From the NCBI RefSeq assembly GCF_904848675.1, contig NZ_LR890047.1:930001-994000 (forward strand): a stretch of 64,000 nt of DNA, in the 5' to 3' direction. Source of the stretch: Profftia tarda (GTDB taxonomy: Bacteria; Pseudomonadota; Gammaproteobacteria; Enterobacterales; Enterobacteriaceae). The translations under genes and the position numbers were made by a program. Below, one piece after another: positions 22,118 through 33,099 of the stretch. How positions within the stretch are numbered: position 1 is the first letter of the stretch; every line of letters starts with the position of its first letter. The notes beneath the pieces were generated by a model that was not told the DNA's origin, ran no database searches, and saw only the letters and a program-made list of their open reading frames with translations.

Positions 22118-24331
22118 CATATTACGTTAACTCGCTATATTATCTGCATTTCTACTTAAATCTGTCTGGAGAATACTAGTTTTATTTTTCATTTCTAGTA
22201 TAATAATTTATTTCCTCAATATTACCGAGGAGCCTCACATACATACTAGATTAAACATATATATGCAGAAAATTACATTTATAAAATTACATAATCACTA
22301 TATTGAATAAATTTAAATATATTAATTATGTAATAAGGGTAATCTATAAAAGTATTAACTTATCTATGATGTATTAGCTATATTTTTAAAATAAAAGTAT
22401 GAAAAATTCTTACTTAAATTGATATGCATACTGTTAATAATATAACTTCTCTATCAGAGTAATTGTTGATGAATTAGCAAACACAGAAACTATTTATAAT
22501 GTAAAACATACTAATTACAAAAAGAAAAATACATTAATTCTTTTTATTTAATATCTTTAATGCTATATAATAAGAGATAGATATCCGAATGACTAGACTA
22601 TATAGCGCATTCTATCAAATATATCGCATCAAATAAAATTATATATAAGAGCAAAAATAGTAGTTCTACACAATGATCTTTATGAAAAATTATCAAGTCA
22701 AAAAGTAGAATTATTGACACAAGACTCCCGACTAGCAGATAATAGAACATGCATTCTATGAAATACAACTGTAATACTTATAAGTAATATAAATAGTAAT
22801 ATTAGCATACAGAAATGACACGATAATTACTACAAAAGAAGGTAGATAACTAATTAAAGCAATCAATATAGAATACAAGTAAGAGTAGTACAGGTCTTAA
22901 AAGAAAAATAGAAGTACACTAAAACGCTAATTAATTTATGCGATAATATTAAAGTGTAAGATTTTCTTAAGTACAGCATTAATTTTAATTTAATATAAAC
23001 ATTCTTAATTTCTATTTTTCAATAAAATATCATTATAAATTCTCTAGGTAAGATATTGCAGAAGAAAATTTTAAAGAAAATTAAATATCCTCAGAATTGG
23101 CCTATAGCCTTACATTTCTTCTTTATGTTACAATAAGTACTATCCGTGGTCTAACGTCTCACATATATTAGTTCAGAGAATATATGATAAGACTATCTAA
23201 TACGTATCAACATAATAAAAGTTCATAATAATCTAGCAAGTACCATAATAGTTAATACTATTATGGTAGATTACATATTGAATTATTTTGTTATGTAAGG
23301 TAAATATAAGAAGAAAATTTCTTAAAAATATCTTCTAAGAACATAAAATTATAGAGATAACAAATCTTAAAAAAGAAAAGACTGATTATATTATTTCAAT
23401 AAGTGCCTGTGTTAGACACTATAATGCATAGAATTATGATAATATTATCTAATTACATTATAACTTATGATAAGTTTTAGTAATGAAAATCAGATTAAAC
23501 GGTAAAATATAAACATTATCTTAATAGAGTAGTTTATAAAAATATTGCATATCGGATTATTTATTAGACGAGAATCTGCAATAAATAATCTTATAATTAT
23601 TAAATATAATCATTAGATGTATAAAATTTTTGTAAAAATAACTACAAATAAAATATAACCATATTAATTAATATTAAAAAATTTACCACTCAGCTATAAT
23701 ATACTAAGAAACTAGATCAATAATCTAAAAATTCTTTATAAGCATTTGATTAAACTTCTTTTCAAAAAGAAAACGCAGCCTTAAATTCAGCACAACAAAA
23801 ATTTATTCTAGTCTTTTTAAATAAATAAATTCATAAATAACACAAGAAATAGAAAGAGAAATATATAAAAAAATTTTTTTAGATAAATCTCTAAAATTAG
23901 ATCTGGGATATCTCTAATAATATTAACTAGGATGTTAATAAATATTTTAAATACTACCATCATAAATATATAAGAAGTAAAATAATTATGTCGGCTATTT
24001 ATAGCTTTAGTACCATCAATAAAATATCTCATCTAGAAAGAAAAAGGGATCAAATGTCATTGATATTACCTAAACTCATTATAAAATAATGAGACATTTA
24101 AAACTAAAATAGTATAATATCCAAATAAATTTAGATCATGAGAAAGGATATGCAAGCTATCTAATAGTTACAGCGTATAGTATAAGTATAAATTCAGAGG
24201 ATCTTTTCTACATTTAGTAAAATTACCCTATGCATAATGCTAGATGAACAGTACAATAAAATTAAGACCAAGAAAAATGTCTTGAACTGCTACGATATTT
24301 TATGAAAATTAGGCACTAATATATCCAAATA
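22118..24331. other. gene-free region
   Basis: About 2.2 kb of AT-rich DNA. A 71-codon minus-strand frame at 23817-24032 is hydrophobic and low-complexity and is no longer than chance would give. A perfect 12-bp hairpin lies at 23241-23268. Nothing else can be supported. Confidence 0.6.
23241..23268. repeat. perfect 12-bp hairpin
   Basis: TACCATAATAGT pairs with ACTATTATGGTA around a TAAT loop. It is far from any gene, more than 500 bases from tadA and over 1 kb from yqgE. Confidence 0.7.
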
Positions 24332-24781
24332 CTAAAAGCGTGTTCTATTTCTTTTACGAAGCTGCCGAAAAAAATCACTTAAAATATAAGAACACTCTTC
24401 ATCCATTTCTCCTGAAGTTATTTCAATCTGATGGTTTAGCCTGGGATGCTGTAAAATGTCAAATAAAGATGAAGCCGCGCCAGTTTTTGTATTACTAGCA
24501 CCATAAACTAAACGCTTAATACGACTATGGATCATAGCTCCTGCACACATTACACAAGGTTCCAACGTAACATACAGGGTAGAATTTAACAGACGGTAAT
24601 TATGCAATATTTTCCCACCCGCCTTCAAGGCTATAATTTCAGCGTGCGCGGTAGGATCGTGGCGATTGATAGTGCTATTCCATCCCCGCCCTATCAATTG
24701 ATAGTCCAGCACCAAAATAGCTCCGACTGGAACTTCACCTTCATTCCAAGCTCGTTTTGCCATGATTAATGCTTCCTGCAT
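24332..24781 (-). CDS. tadA: tRNA-specific adenosine deaminase
   Basis: Deaminates A34 to inosine in tRNA-Arg(ACG), needed to read CGU/CGC/CGA codons. Zinc and catalytic motifs are intact: TAHAEIIALK (His-Ala-Glu at about 46-48) and EPCVMCAGAM (PCxxC at about 75-78). The first in-frame ATG (24781) falls at the Met of YWM in the E. coli protein, so it would lose about 11 N-terminal residues. Homology continues upstream (INDNYW before the Met), but that frame has no ATG, GTG or TTG before the stop at 24836-24838. An ATG with a good SD at 24820-24822 is one base out of frame. Either a CTG or the internal ATG is used. See finding. Confidence 0.93.
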   Translation of the reverse strand: MQEALIMAKRAWNEGEVPVGAILVLDYQLIGRGWNSTINRHDPTAHAEIIALKAGGKILHNYRLLNSTLYVTLEPCVMCAGAMIHSRIKRLVYGASNTKTGAASSLFDILQHPRLNHQIEITSGEMDEECSYILSDFFRQLRKRNRTRF

Positions 24782-24925
24782 CCAATAGTTATCATTTATT
24801 TTATTTCGTTTTCTCAGGGCATTAACCTCTTGTATTTAAATCAGTTATTATGAATTTATAATCAAATTATTTAATAAATACCTCAGAAAACTAGCTCCTT
24901 TATATTTTAATGTTAGTAACATAAT

Positions 24926-25720
24926 TTATGAAATCTTGCCTCGCCTATGTCCTGATCTATCACGAAGCATAACATAGCTTCCTAACACTAAGATAAGAGA
25001 TAAAAATAGCAAAATAGTTGCAAGTGCATTTACAACAGGAGAGACGCCAATTTTAATCATCGAATAAATTTTTAACGGTAGAACATCATAGGTAGGACCA
25101 CTTACAAATGAGGAAACCACGACATCATCCATTGAAAGAGTAAAACTTAGCAACCAACCTGCTATAACTGCAGGCATAGCAAGTGGTAAAATTATTTTTC
25201 GCAAAATAATTACTTCGCTAGCTCCGAGATCTTTAGCTGCTTCCAATATACGTACGTCGAACAATTTCAACCTAGAATATACGGTGATTACTACAAAAGG
25301 CAAGCAAAAGGTAATATGTGAAAACAATAAAGACCAAAAACCCAAAGAAATACCGATCACAATAAAAAATACCAGTAAAGAAATTGCCATAACGATGTCT
25401 GGTGATATCATTAATACAAAGAGCATGCTACTAATAAAAGGCTTACCGCGAAAATTATAACGGAAGAGTGCTATGGCCGTTAGTGTACCAATAAATGTTG
25501 CAAAAGTAGAAGAAAGTACTGCCATGGTAATAGAATTACCGGCCGCCTGAAGAAGTGTATCATTGTTGAGCAACTTTGAGTACCAATATACAGTAAATCC
25601 CTTCCATTGAGTCCCAAAACGAGAAATATTGAATGAATTGAATATTAAAATAATAATAGGAATATAGAAATAAGCGTAGACTGTGAATATAAATCCAAAA
25701 CGTAACAGGCGTCCTACCAC
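24926..25720 (-). CDS. potC: Spermidine/putrescine ABC permease PotC
   Basis: Second inner-membrane permease of the polyamine importer. It shows six predicted membrane segments and the EAA loop LEAAKDLGASEVIILRKIILPLAMPAV that contacts PotA. The N-terminus VYAYFYIPIIILIFNSFN and the segment LSFTLSMDDVVVSSFVSGP are typical. Length 264, equal to E. coli PotC. Its start shares one base with the potB stop. In E. coli potD follows directly. Here only 144 bases separate it from the tadA start and potD is absent. Confidence 0.96.
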   Translation of the reverse strand: MVGRLLRFGFIFTVYAYFYIPIIILIFNSFNISRFGTQWKGFTVYWYSKLLNNDTLLQAAGNSITMAVLSSTFATFIGTLTAIALFRYNFRGKPFISSMLFVLMISPDIVMAISLLVFFIVIGISLGFWSLLFSHITFCLPFVVITVYSRLKLFDVRILEAAKDLGASEVIILRKIILPLAMPAVIAGWLLSFTLSMDDVVVSSFVSGPTYDVLPLKIYSMIKIGVSPVVNALATILLFLSLILVLGSYVMLRDRSGHRRGKIS

Positions 25721-26577
25721 TAGAGTTCCACCTTATTGTTAATTAATTTTCCAACACGATAATAAATATATAGTAGAAATCCCATAACTAGAGTTAAGCA
25801 TATACTAGTAGCTGAACCAAAAGGCCAATCAAGAATGTTTAAGAACTGACTTTTTATTACGCTACCTATTAATAGGTTATTTGCTCCGCCCAGAAGATCT
25901 GAAACGTAGAAAAGACCCAAAGCTGGCAACATAACTAGCAATGAGCCTGCGGCAATTCCCGGAAGTGTTAATGGAAGAATAATTCTTATAAATATCTGTA
26001 ACTTGCTGGCACCCAGATCGCGAGCTGCTTCTAGCACTGCTTGATCAAGTTTCTCAATGCTAGAATATAGCGGCATTACCATAAAAGGCTGCATAATATA
26101 AATCAATCCAAGAATAACCGCTTCAGGCGTATACATGATTCTTAGAGGAATATCTATAATTCCAGTCCATATAAGAAACTCATTAAGATATCCTCGTGTA
26201 CTTAAAAATATTTTTAATCCGTAAATGCGAATTAAAGAATTAGTCCATAACGGTACTATGATTAAGAATAGTAGAAGAGGACGCACTCTATTTGGCAACC
26301 GGGACAGAATAAAAGCAAAAGGATAACCTATCATTAAACAACAAAATGTAGCAAGAAAAGCCATATTTAGCGAGTGCAATAATATTTGGGCATACAACGG
26401 ATTAAATAAACGTGTGTAGTTATCTACAGAAAACACCGGTTTTACTAAAGAGGCATCATCACGAGTCATAAAGCTAGTTACAAGAATCATCAAATTAGGA
26501 ATAAAAACGAATAGGACAAACCAAGCAAGCACTATGATTATAGAAATTTTTTTAAAATAATTGAGCAATTTATTCAT
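25720..26577 (-). CDS. potB: Spermidine/putrescine ABC permease PotB
   Basis: First permease of the polyamine importer. Six membrane segments and an EAA loop (LEAARDLGASKLQIFIRIILPLTLPGI) are visible. Other family marks are LLFLIIVPLWTNSLIRIYG and LGLFYVSDLLGGANN. Length 285 versus 275-285 in relatives. It overlaps potA by 8 bases and potC by 1, so potA, potB and potC form one translationally coupled operon. All motifs are intact, which suggests the complex is still assembled. Confidence 0.96.
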   Translation of the reverse strand: MNKLLNYFKKISIIIVLAWFVLFVFIPNLMILVTSFMTRDDASLVKPVFSVDNYTRLFNPLYAQILLHSLNMAFLATFCCLMIGYPFAFILSRLPNRVRPLLLFLIIVPLWTNSLIRIYGLKIFLSTRGYLNEFLIWTGIIDIPLRIMYTPEAVILGLIYIMQPFMVMPLYSSIEKLDQAVLEAARDLGASKLQIFIRIILPLTLPGIAAGSLLVMLPALGLFYVSDLLGGANNLLIGSVIKSQFLNILDWPFGSATSICLTLVMGFLLYIYYRVGKLINNKVEL

Positions 26578-27700
26578 CAGCTAATACTACTTCCCAACTT
26601 TCTACCCAAGTCACCGACATTTTTTGATTCAATGGATGATCCACATCAGGATCATCTTCGTTAAAAAATTCGCTTACTAAAACTATCCTACCGCTTTCTA
26701 GTTCAACGGTAGATTCTAGAGTCATCCCTTTATAGTTACGTTCGCGCACGTAACCTATGATTCCGTCAAACTTCTCACTAGAATGCATTTCTTCAACACG
26801 CAAATCTTCAGGGCGTAGTAATACATTTAACTTATCTCCTGCACTTACTTTTATCGCTGCGTTAACGTAAATATTGCAATCACGTCCTTCAATACTGGCT
26901 CTGACACGGTGCTCATCAATACGATGCAAAACTTTGGCATGAAAAACATTAATCTCACCAATAAACTTAGCAACAAACAGATTTTTAGGATCCTCGTAAA
27001 TTTCACGCGGCGTACCATCCTGTTCTATTTTTCCAGCACGCATAACTACTATACGATCTGACATCGTTAGCGCTTCTTCCTGATCGTGAGTAACAAAAAT
27101 AAATGTGACTCCCAAATTACGCTGCAAAGCTTTGAGCTCATTCTGCATCTGCTTGCGTAGTTTATAATCTAGACCTGACAGAGATTCATCTAATAGAAGA
27201 ACCTTGGGGTTATTTACTACAGCACGCGCAATAGCAACACGCTGCTGCTGACCACCGGATAGTTGGTGGGGCTTACGTTGTGCGCAATCTTCTAATTGCA
27301 CCATGCATAGGGCCTCCAAAGCTCTCGGTAAAATTTCAGACTTTGGTCTTTTTTGCATCCGTAACCCGAAGGCTACATTTTCGAGCACGCTCATATGAGG
27401 AAATAGAGCGTAACTCTGAAATACGGTATTAACATGGCGATGCTCTGCTGGAAAATGAGTTATATCATCACCATCTAAAATTACTCTTCCGTCATCTACT
27501 TCTTCTAGCCCAGCAATAAGACGCAAAACAGTTGTCTTACCACAGCCAGAAGGTCCTATAATTGTCAAGAACTCTCCATGATTGATAGTAAGATCAAATC
27601 CATTGATAATATTTTTTCCATCGAAAGATTTTTTGATGCCTATCAAACGCACTACAGGCTTTGATTCCGAATTGTGATCTAGATAGGATATCTCTGTCAT
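26570..27700 (-). CDS. potA: Spermidine/putrescine ABC ATPase PotA
   Basis: Drives polyamine uptake from the cytoplasmic side. Walker A GPSGCGKTT (about 49-57), signature LSGGQQQRVAIARA (about 147-160), Walker B VLLLDESLSGLD (about 167-178) and the switch histidine in VTHDQEEALTMSDR. The C-terminal regulatory domain is complete (LRPEDLRVEE, GYVRERNYKGMTLES, SWEVVLADE). 376 versus 378 residues. First gene of potABC. It is preceded by a 3.1-kb desert and no promoter was assigned. Confidence 0.97.
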   Translation of the reverse strand: MTEISYLDHNSESKPVVRLIGIKKSFDGKNIINGFDLTINHGEFLTIIGPSGCGKTTVLRLIAGLEEVDDGRVILDGDDITHFPAEHRHVNTVFQSYALFPHMSVLENVAFGLRMQKRPKSEILPRALEALCMVQLEDCAQRKPHQLSGGQQQRVAIARAVVNNPKVLLLDESLSGLDYKLRKQMQNELKALQRNLGVTFIFVTHDQEEALTMSDRIVVMRAGKIEQDGTPREIYEDPKNLFVAKFIGEINVFHAKVLHRIDEHRVRASIEGRDCNIYVNAAIKVSAGDKLNVLLRPEDLRVEEMHSSEKFDGIIGYVRERNYKGMTLESTVELESGRIVLVSEFFNEDDPDVDHPLNQKMSVTWVESWEVVLADE

Positions 27701-29198
27701 TGATTTTGTTACTCTATCTTATTGCTTATTATAGATAGAAAAGTCACTGAAAATACCAGCGAAATAGACTAATTGAAATTATATTTGGAATAGTTAAAAT
27801 TATAATAATTTATATCTACAGATATATTATAATAAGTAAATTTATTTGTTTGCTATTATCATAATTATATAACTTAGCATAAGTTCATGATTTTTGAGTA
27901 TCTTGTAGGGCAACTGCTCTAATCAAAAATTTAGGTCAGCATAATAGACTGTGTTCAGTGTAATTCAGAAAACATCTGAATATATTTTACTGTCTATAAT
28001 TATATTTCAGCTTAAACAAAATAGTTTTGTGAAAATAATACATATTGTAAAATACTTTTCCTATGATCATTACATATTTCTTGTCAGGGCTTTGAAACTA
28101 GTCTTTATGTAAAATATATAAAATATTTTCTAATACAATATATCTAGAAAATCTACAATAACAAGATCTTACCTCATAAGTAATAAAGTTTTCTCAAAAC
28201 TTATTATATAAATATATAGACATATTGCATAAATAAAGTCTAAAAATAAAATTATTATATCTTAATCTTCTAGAATAGAATTTTTTAAAAATAATTATTT
28301 TAATAATATACTAATATGATAATAAATTTTGCAGATCTAGCAAGTGACCAGAATACTTATTTTTTATTACAAATTAGTAATATATTAAAATTTGCTAGTC
28401 GTATCGAAATATCTATTCCGGGCCAGTATAATAATCTTTTAGTGAAAAGGTGTATAAAAAGGAATCACTAAAACCAAATATTTTTTAATCATCTTTCAGA
28501 GAAAATAAACTATAATAGCAATTTACTGCGCTACTCTAGTTGAATCACAGTATATTAGTAACAGAGAATTTTTGATTGAGTCAATATCATAAATACTAAA
28601 AAATTGTTTAACTTTTTAATTAATATCGACTGACAGAAAATATGTGATACATTTACTTATCTAGATTAATATCAGTAAAAAGATATTTAAAACTAAGTCT
28701 CTCTCAAATATGTAAATACGGAAATTCAGCTTAATACCTAATATTTATCTACGTATTTAAAAGAAAAAATTGGTGAAATAGAGCGCAATTTAAATATAAT
28801 AAACAAATAGTGTTAAACTATTTAAAGCTGCGCTCATATCTTGATACACCATTTAAAATTGGATATATATCAAAGATATACTTGCAACTATTAACAATGA
28901 ATTTTATGATATCGCCCCATAAGAAAAGAAGCTTTTTAGAGGATTAATAAAGGTATCATTATATATTAAACCTAGTTACTTTCAGGATAGATATTTTTTA
29001 GAATTATATGAATAAAATATCTAGAGTCACTCTAGAATCTTCTTGCTTTAAAATTAATCTACTCCTTATTAACCAAAACTTAGGCAAAATAACTTAAAGA
29101 AGTTCTTGATTAATAGAAGCTGCCCTTAAACACAAAGGAAAAATATATCTAGCGGATACTATGGATAAAACAATTTGTTTTTCTTACAAGTATCTGGA

Positions 29199-29217
29199 GC
29201 ATCTTTATAAAAGATGC
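29199..29217 (+). repeat. 8-bp hairpin with ATA loop
   Basis: GCATCTTT pairs with AAAGATGC around ATA. It lies within the possible gene remnant at 29119-29248; the following CTTGTTATATTTATT is moderately T-rich, so a decayed terminator is possible. Confidence 0.4.
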
Positions 29218-29829
29218 CTTGTTATATTTATTGATTAAACAACTTCCCGATCAAATAACTCTCTTTAAAACTAATGCAGCTATTGATAGAATGTAATTCT
29301 AATAATGTTAACTTTTAAAAAAGAAAGTAAATATTTTCCTAAATAATGATGCTTATTCAAGAGATAAAAGGTTTAATTATTAATAAAATCAGTTTTTAGA
29401 CGTGATCATATAAGTTAACAGAATTAGATCTTGTCAATCTTGTATAAGAATTGCATTACTCAACGTGACAAAGAAAACCCGCAATAATAGAGATAAAATA
29501 GAATAAAATTGAATTTAGAGCGTAAACTTTCATGGTTCTAATATGAGCAGCATGAGCACTAAATATTATGCTTTCTAATAGTTCATTTGTAAATATCTTG
29601 TTAAGATTTTAGTAGATAGTATCATTATACAATAACGTGAATTAGTTAAAAAAGAAATATTTATTCTGTTATCATATTTAATAGACAAATAAAAACTGAT
29701 TGTTTTAGTTATAATTTGACACATAACGCAACTCAAAGGATGCAAGAATTTACCAATATTTATTATTTTAAAATAAATCAGGATATAATAATTTTAAATA
29801 ATAAGTATGCTCTAAAGAACTAAATTATG

Positions 29830-30190
29830 ACTTATATGTAATATTTGATACTAATGCTTACCTTCCTCTTGAATAAAAGATAAGTATTATTTCATCGACA
29901 TACAAGTTTAGAGTAACCTATTAATATACCCTAGGGATCTGTCCTAAAACTAAAACATATGCTTTATGTAGAATATAGGGATCGGCAAGCTATAGATGTG
30001 TTCTACTGGATAAAATGAGCATCTTATCTCTACCTTTATGACTAAATATATAAATAAATACTATCAGTAATAACTATGAATTTCATATTTTAAGTATCAC
30101 ACAACAAGGATGTCTTATTCATTATTTCTTTTACTATAGATCTTATCCTATCAATTATATATGGCAATGCTCATCATAATATTTACTAAA
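29830..30190 (+). repeat. 361-bp inverted repeat, left arm
   Basis: Reverse complement of 31157-31517 with no gaps (paired coordinates sum to 61347). I find three mismatches: 29880, 29893 and 30133. Both edges are sharp. No reading frame, transposase or known RNA is visible inside. The arms flank a 966-bp centre containing rplY. Confidence 0.95.
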
Positions 30191-30576
30191 CTTTAATGCA
30201 TGCAACAACCTTAAATAAGGTCAAAGACTTTAAATTTATTATCATTATATTTATTGAATACTATACACACGCTTCCTAAAAGCTATTCTTACAGAGATGA
30301 TACTATCAAATTTATTTAATCTTATTATATTGCAATTAGATTCATAAAATATGCTTAAATAACTCACTGTAGTATCATGTCTTATAATATCCTGTTATCA
30401 TAAGAGGTCATGCAATGTAAATTAAGGTCTCTTCCTTTAAATACAATAATCCTTACTCATAGCCGTAGAATTGCTATATTAATGATATGTATCTAAAAAT
30501 AGCTTGATTAGAATGATTTTAAGAAATCTTCTAATAGTATTTCACCAAAAACGCGTAATATTCCTTTTGTATTCCA

Positions 30577-30604
30577 TTTTTATAGAAGTTTTTCTCTATA
30601 AAAA
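30577..30604. repeat. 10-bp hairpin upstream of rplY
   Basis: TTTTTATAGA pairs with TCTATAAAAA around an 8-base loop, about 200 bases before rplY. Confidence 0.5.
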
Positions 30605-30806
30605 GAAGCATATAAGTTTATAAAGAAGATTAATGTAAGATACTGCTAAAAATTATAAGATAGTATTAACCTTATTTGTCGGATGCATTTGTCGTATATT
30701 GGGTATTTAGTTAGCATTTTTATTTTAATTATTTAAGATCAGCATTATCCTTTTATTTTTCAGATTAGTCTATCATACATCTAAGTCATATTAAGAGATA
30801 TAAAAT

Positions 30807-31103
30807 ATGTATACTATTGAAGCAACTACACGCAAAGAACAAGGTAAAAGCTCTAGCCGCCGCTTGCGTACTATTGGTAGGTTACCTGCGGTTATTTATG
30901 GTGGCAAGGAAGAGGCAATATCCGTATCAATAGAACATGATATTATTTGGAACATGCAAGAGAAAGAAGATTTTTACAAAAAAGTAATTTCTTTAATAAT
31001 TGATGGTAAGGAACACAGAGTTAAAATACAAGCTGTTCAGCGTCATGTCTTTAAGCGTAGATTAACTCATATTGACTTTTTCAGGTGTGCATTGCCGCAG
31101 TAA
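30807..31103 (+). CDS. rplY: 50S ribosomal protein L25
   Basis: Binds 5S rRNA in the large subunit. Short single-domain enterobacterial form of 98 residues (E. coli 94). The opening MYTIEATTRKEQGKSSSRRL, GRLPAVIYGGKEE and KIQAVQRHVFKRRLTHIDFFR match L25. Start ATG at 30807, preceded by AAGAGAT. It is isolated by deserts on both sides and enclosed by a near-identical inverted repeat, so it lies on a segment that could flip orientation by recombination. Two rRNA-linked genes of its assembly context, 5S and 23S, are at 16-19 kb. Confidence 0.97.
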   Translation: MYTIEATTRKEQGKSSSRRLRTIGRLPAVIYGGKEEAISVSIEHDIIWNMQEKEDFYKKVISLIIDGKEHRVKIQAVQRHVFKRRLTHIDFFRCALPQ

Positions 31104-32385
31104 TGAACTGTGTTTATAATCTAACTACTCAAAAACTTTGCGTTAATTAATTATAATTTAGTAAATATTATGATGAGCATTGCCATATATAATTGATAGG
31201 ATAAGATCTATAGCAAAAGAAATAATGAATAAGACATCCTTGTTGTGTGATACTTAAAATATGAAATTCATAGTTATTACTGATAGTATTTATTTATATA
31301 TTTAGTCATAAAGGTAGAGATAAGATGCTCATTTTATCCAGTAGAACACATCTATAGCTTGCCGATCCCTATATTCTACATAAAGCATATGTTTTAGTTT
31401 TAGGACAGATCCCTAGGGTATATTAATAGGTTACTCTAAACTTGTATGTCGATAAAATAATACTTACCTTTTATTCAAGAGGAAGGTAAGCATTAGTATC
31501 AAATATTACATATAAGTTATCACCTATTTATATATTAAAATGCATATTTTACAATGATGTTATAAAAAAATAATAAAAGATGGGGTACCAAAATTCTGGA
31601 GGATAAATGCAATCATCCTGTAAAATACGTCTAGTATAAAGACATCATAAGACATAAAATAACGCATGCACTTATTGATTACTTAGCGGTATCAGTGACC
31701 CAAATATTTCAATCTATTTTATATAACTTGTCCTTAGCTAGTTTAATTAAACAGAAATATCATACTCATAGTGTTATAAGATGTATTTCCCAAGATAATA
31801 ATATAAGAAGCATAGTTCCTCTAAAAACTCGGCAGATTAATACTATTAAGAAAATAGTGATGGATTAGAACAACACTTAATAACAAATAAATTTCTGGAA
31901 AATACTTAGGCATGTAAAAGAAATATGCTCATTCTTCGTCCCCCTTATTATAATTGATAATATCAGGGAATATTTTCCCATTAAATCCTACTGAATAGCT
32001 AACTGATCTGAAAGAGTATTTAAATATTTAGGGTAAAAATGCATTAAATAAATATCATGACAAATTTCTTTTATTAAAAATATTATACTACTCAAGATAT
32101 ATTTCCCGATCCTAATGGATTTAATAAGCACCAGGAAATAATAAAATTTATATCTAAAATATACTAGTAATTATCGTATTGATATATCGTTGTAAACGAA
32201 TAATAAACATAAATTATTTAATCTGCTTTAATAGACTATTATAATCTATAATAGCGTATCATTATTTATGCAAATGACTAGTGTATGCGAAATTGATTAT
32301 TTTTTATTAAAAAATAGGCTTACGCCGAATGATATGTAATAACTTTAGTCTAACGAATCATTTCAAAGAAGATTAACGGTCTATC
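31104..32385. other. gene-free region with right arm of the inverted repeat
   Basis: Holds the repeat arm 31157-31517, starting 53 bases after the rplY stop. The remaining 870 bases to trmB have no gene. An 8-bp dyad (CTATTATA/TATAATAG) lies near 32235. Confidence 0.7.
31157..31517 (-). repeat. 361-bp inverted repeat, right arm
   Basis: Partner of 29830-30190: 358 of 361 positions complementary, mismatched bases at 31214, 31454 and 31467. In a genome where other noncoding DNA is eroding quickly, such identity means either a recent duplication-inversion or continuing gene conversion between the arms. Confidence 0.95.
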
Positions 32386-33099
32386 ATGCATGAGATAATA
32401 ACATCTACATTAGATAATCGAAATCATACTACTGACCGTATCCGGAGTTTTGTTTGCCGTCAACGGCGTCTTACCAAGAAACAACAATTTGCTATATATA
32501 ATTACTGGCCAATGATTGGTGTGAATTTTCAACATCATGCACTAGATCTAATTTCATTATTTGGACGTGAAGCACCTACTGTACTGGAAATAGGTTTTGG
32601 TACGGGATTGTCTCTTGTCACTATGGCAGAACAGCATCCAGAAAAAAATTTTCTTGGAATTGAAGTTTACTATCGAGGAATTGCTGCATGTTTAGCGGCT
32701 GCTCATCAAGCGAACATCACTAATCTGCGTGTAATGCATCACGATGCAATTGAAGTTTTAGATAAAATGATCTCAAGGCAATCCTTGGACATGGTTCAAT
32801 TGTTCTTTCCAGATCCATGGCCGAAAACTAGGCATCATAAGCGTCGAATTGTACAGACGATCTTTGCTCGGCAAATAAAGAGCAAGTTAAAATTGGGAGG
32901 ATTTTTCCATATAGCAACTGACTGGGATAAATACGCTGAACACATCTTAGAAGTGATAAATAATATACCAGGTTACAAAAATATGTCTTTATACAATACA
33001 TACATTCCTCGACCTGATTCACGTCCGGTAACAAAGTTTGAACTACTTGGGCAAAATTTAGGACATGCTAACTGGGATTTGTTATTTAAGCGTATCTAA
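32386..33099 (+). CDS. trmB: tRNA (guanine-N7-)-methyltransferase
   Basis: Makes m7G46 in the variable loop of several tRNAs using S-adenosylmethionine. SAM-binding motif LEIGFGTGLSLVTMA near residue 66, NFLGIEVYYRG, NLRVMHHDAIEVL, the signature LFFPDPWPKTRHHKRRIVQ, and FHIATDWDKYAEHILEV. The C-terminal RPVTKFELLGQNLGHANWDL is complete. 237 residues versus 239 in E. coli. Stands alone between deserts; in relatives it follows mutY and neighbours yggL, both absent here. Confidence 0.97.
   Translation: MHEIITSTLDNRNHTTDRIRSFVCRQRRLTKKQQFAIYNYWPMIGVNFQHHALDLISLFGREAPTVLEIGFGTGLSLVTMAEQHPEKNFLGIEVYYRGIAACLAAAHQANITNLRVMHHDAIEVLDKMISRQSLDMVQLFFPDPWPKTRHHKRRIVQTIFARQIKSKLKLGGFFHIATDWDKYAEHILEVINNIPGYKNMSLYNTYIPRPDSRPVTKFELLGQNLGHANWDLLFKRI

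Larger units (their letters stand above)
27701..30806. other. gene-free region with left arm of a large inverted repeat
   Basis: About 3.1 kb. It contains the inverted-repeat arm 29830-30190. Two short plus-strand frames look protein-like but unassignable (about 28772-28941 and 29119-29248), and a small perfect hairpin lies at 29199-29217. A 10-bp hairpin is at 30577-30604, 200 bases before rplY. Confidence 0.6.

Noticed and set aside
23817..24032. 71-codon minus-strand hydrophobic frame
   Set aside because: Low-complexity Phe/Ile/Leu content is what AT-rich DNA gives by chance. Frames of this length are expected several times in the deserts, and no SD or homology is seen.
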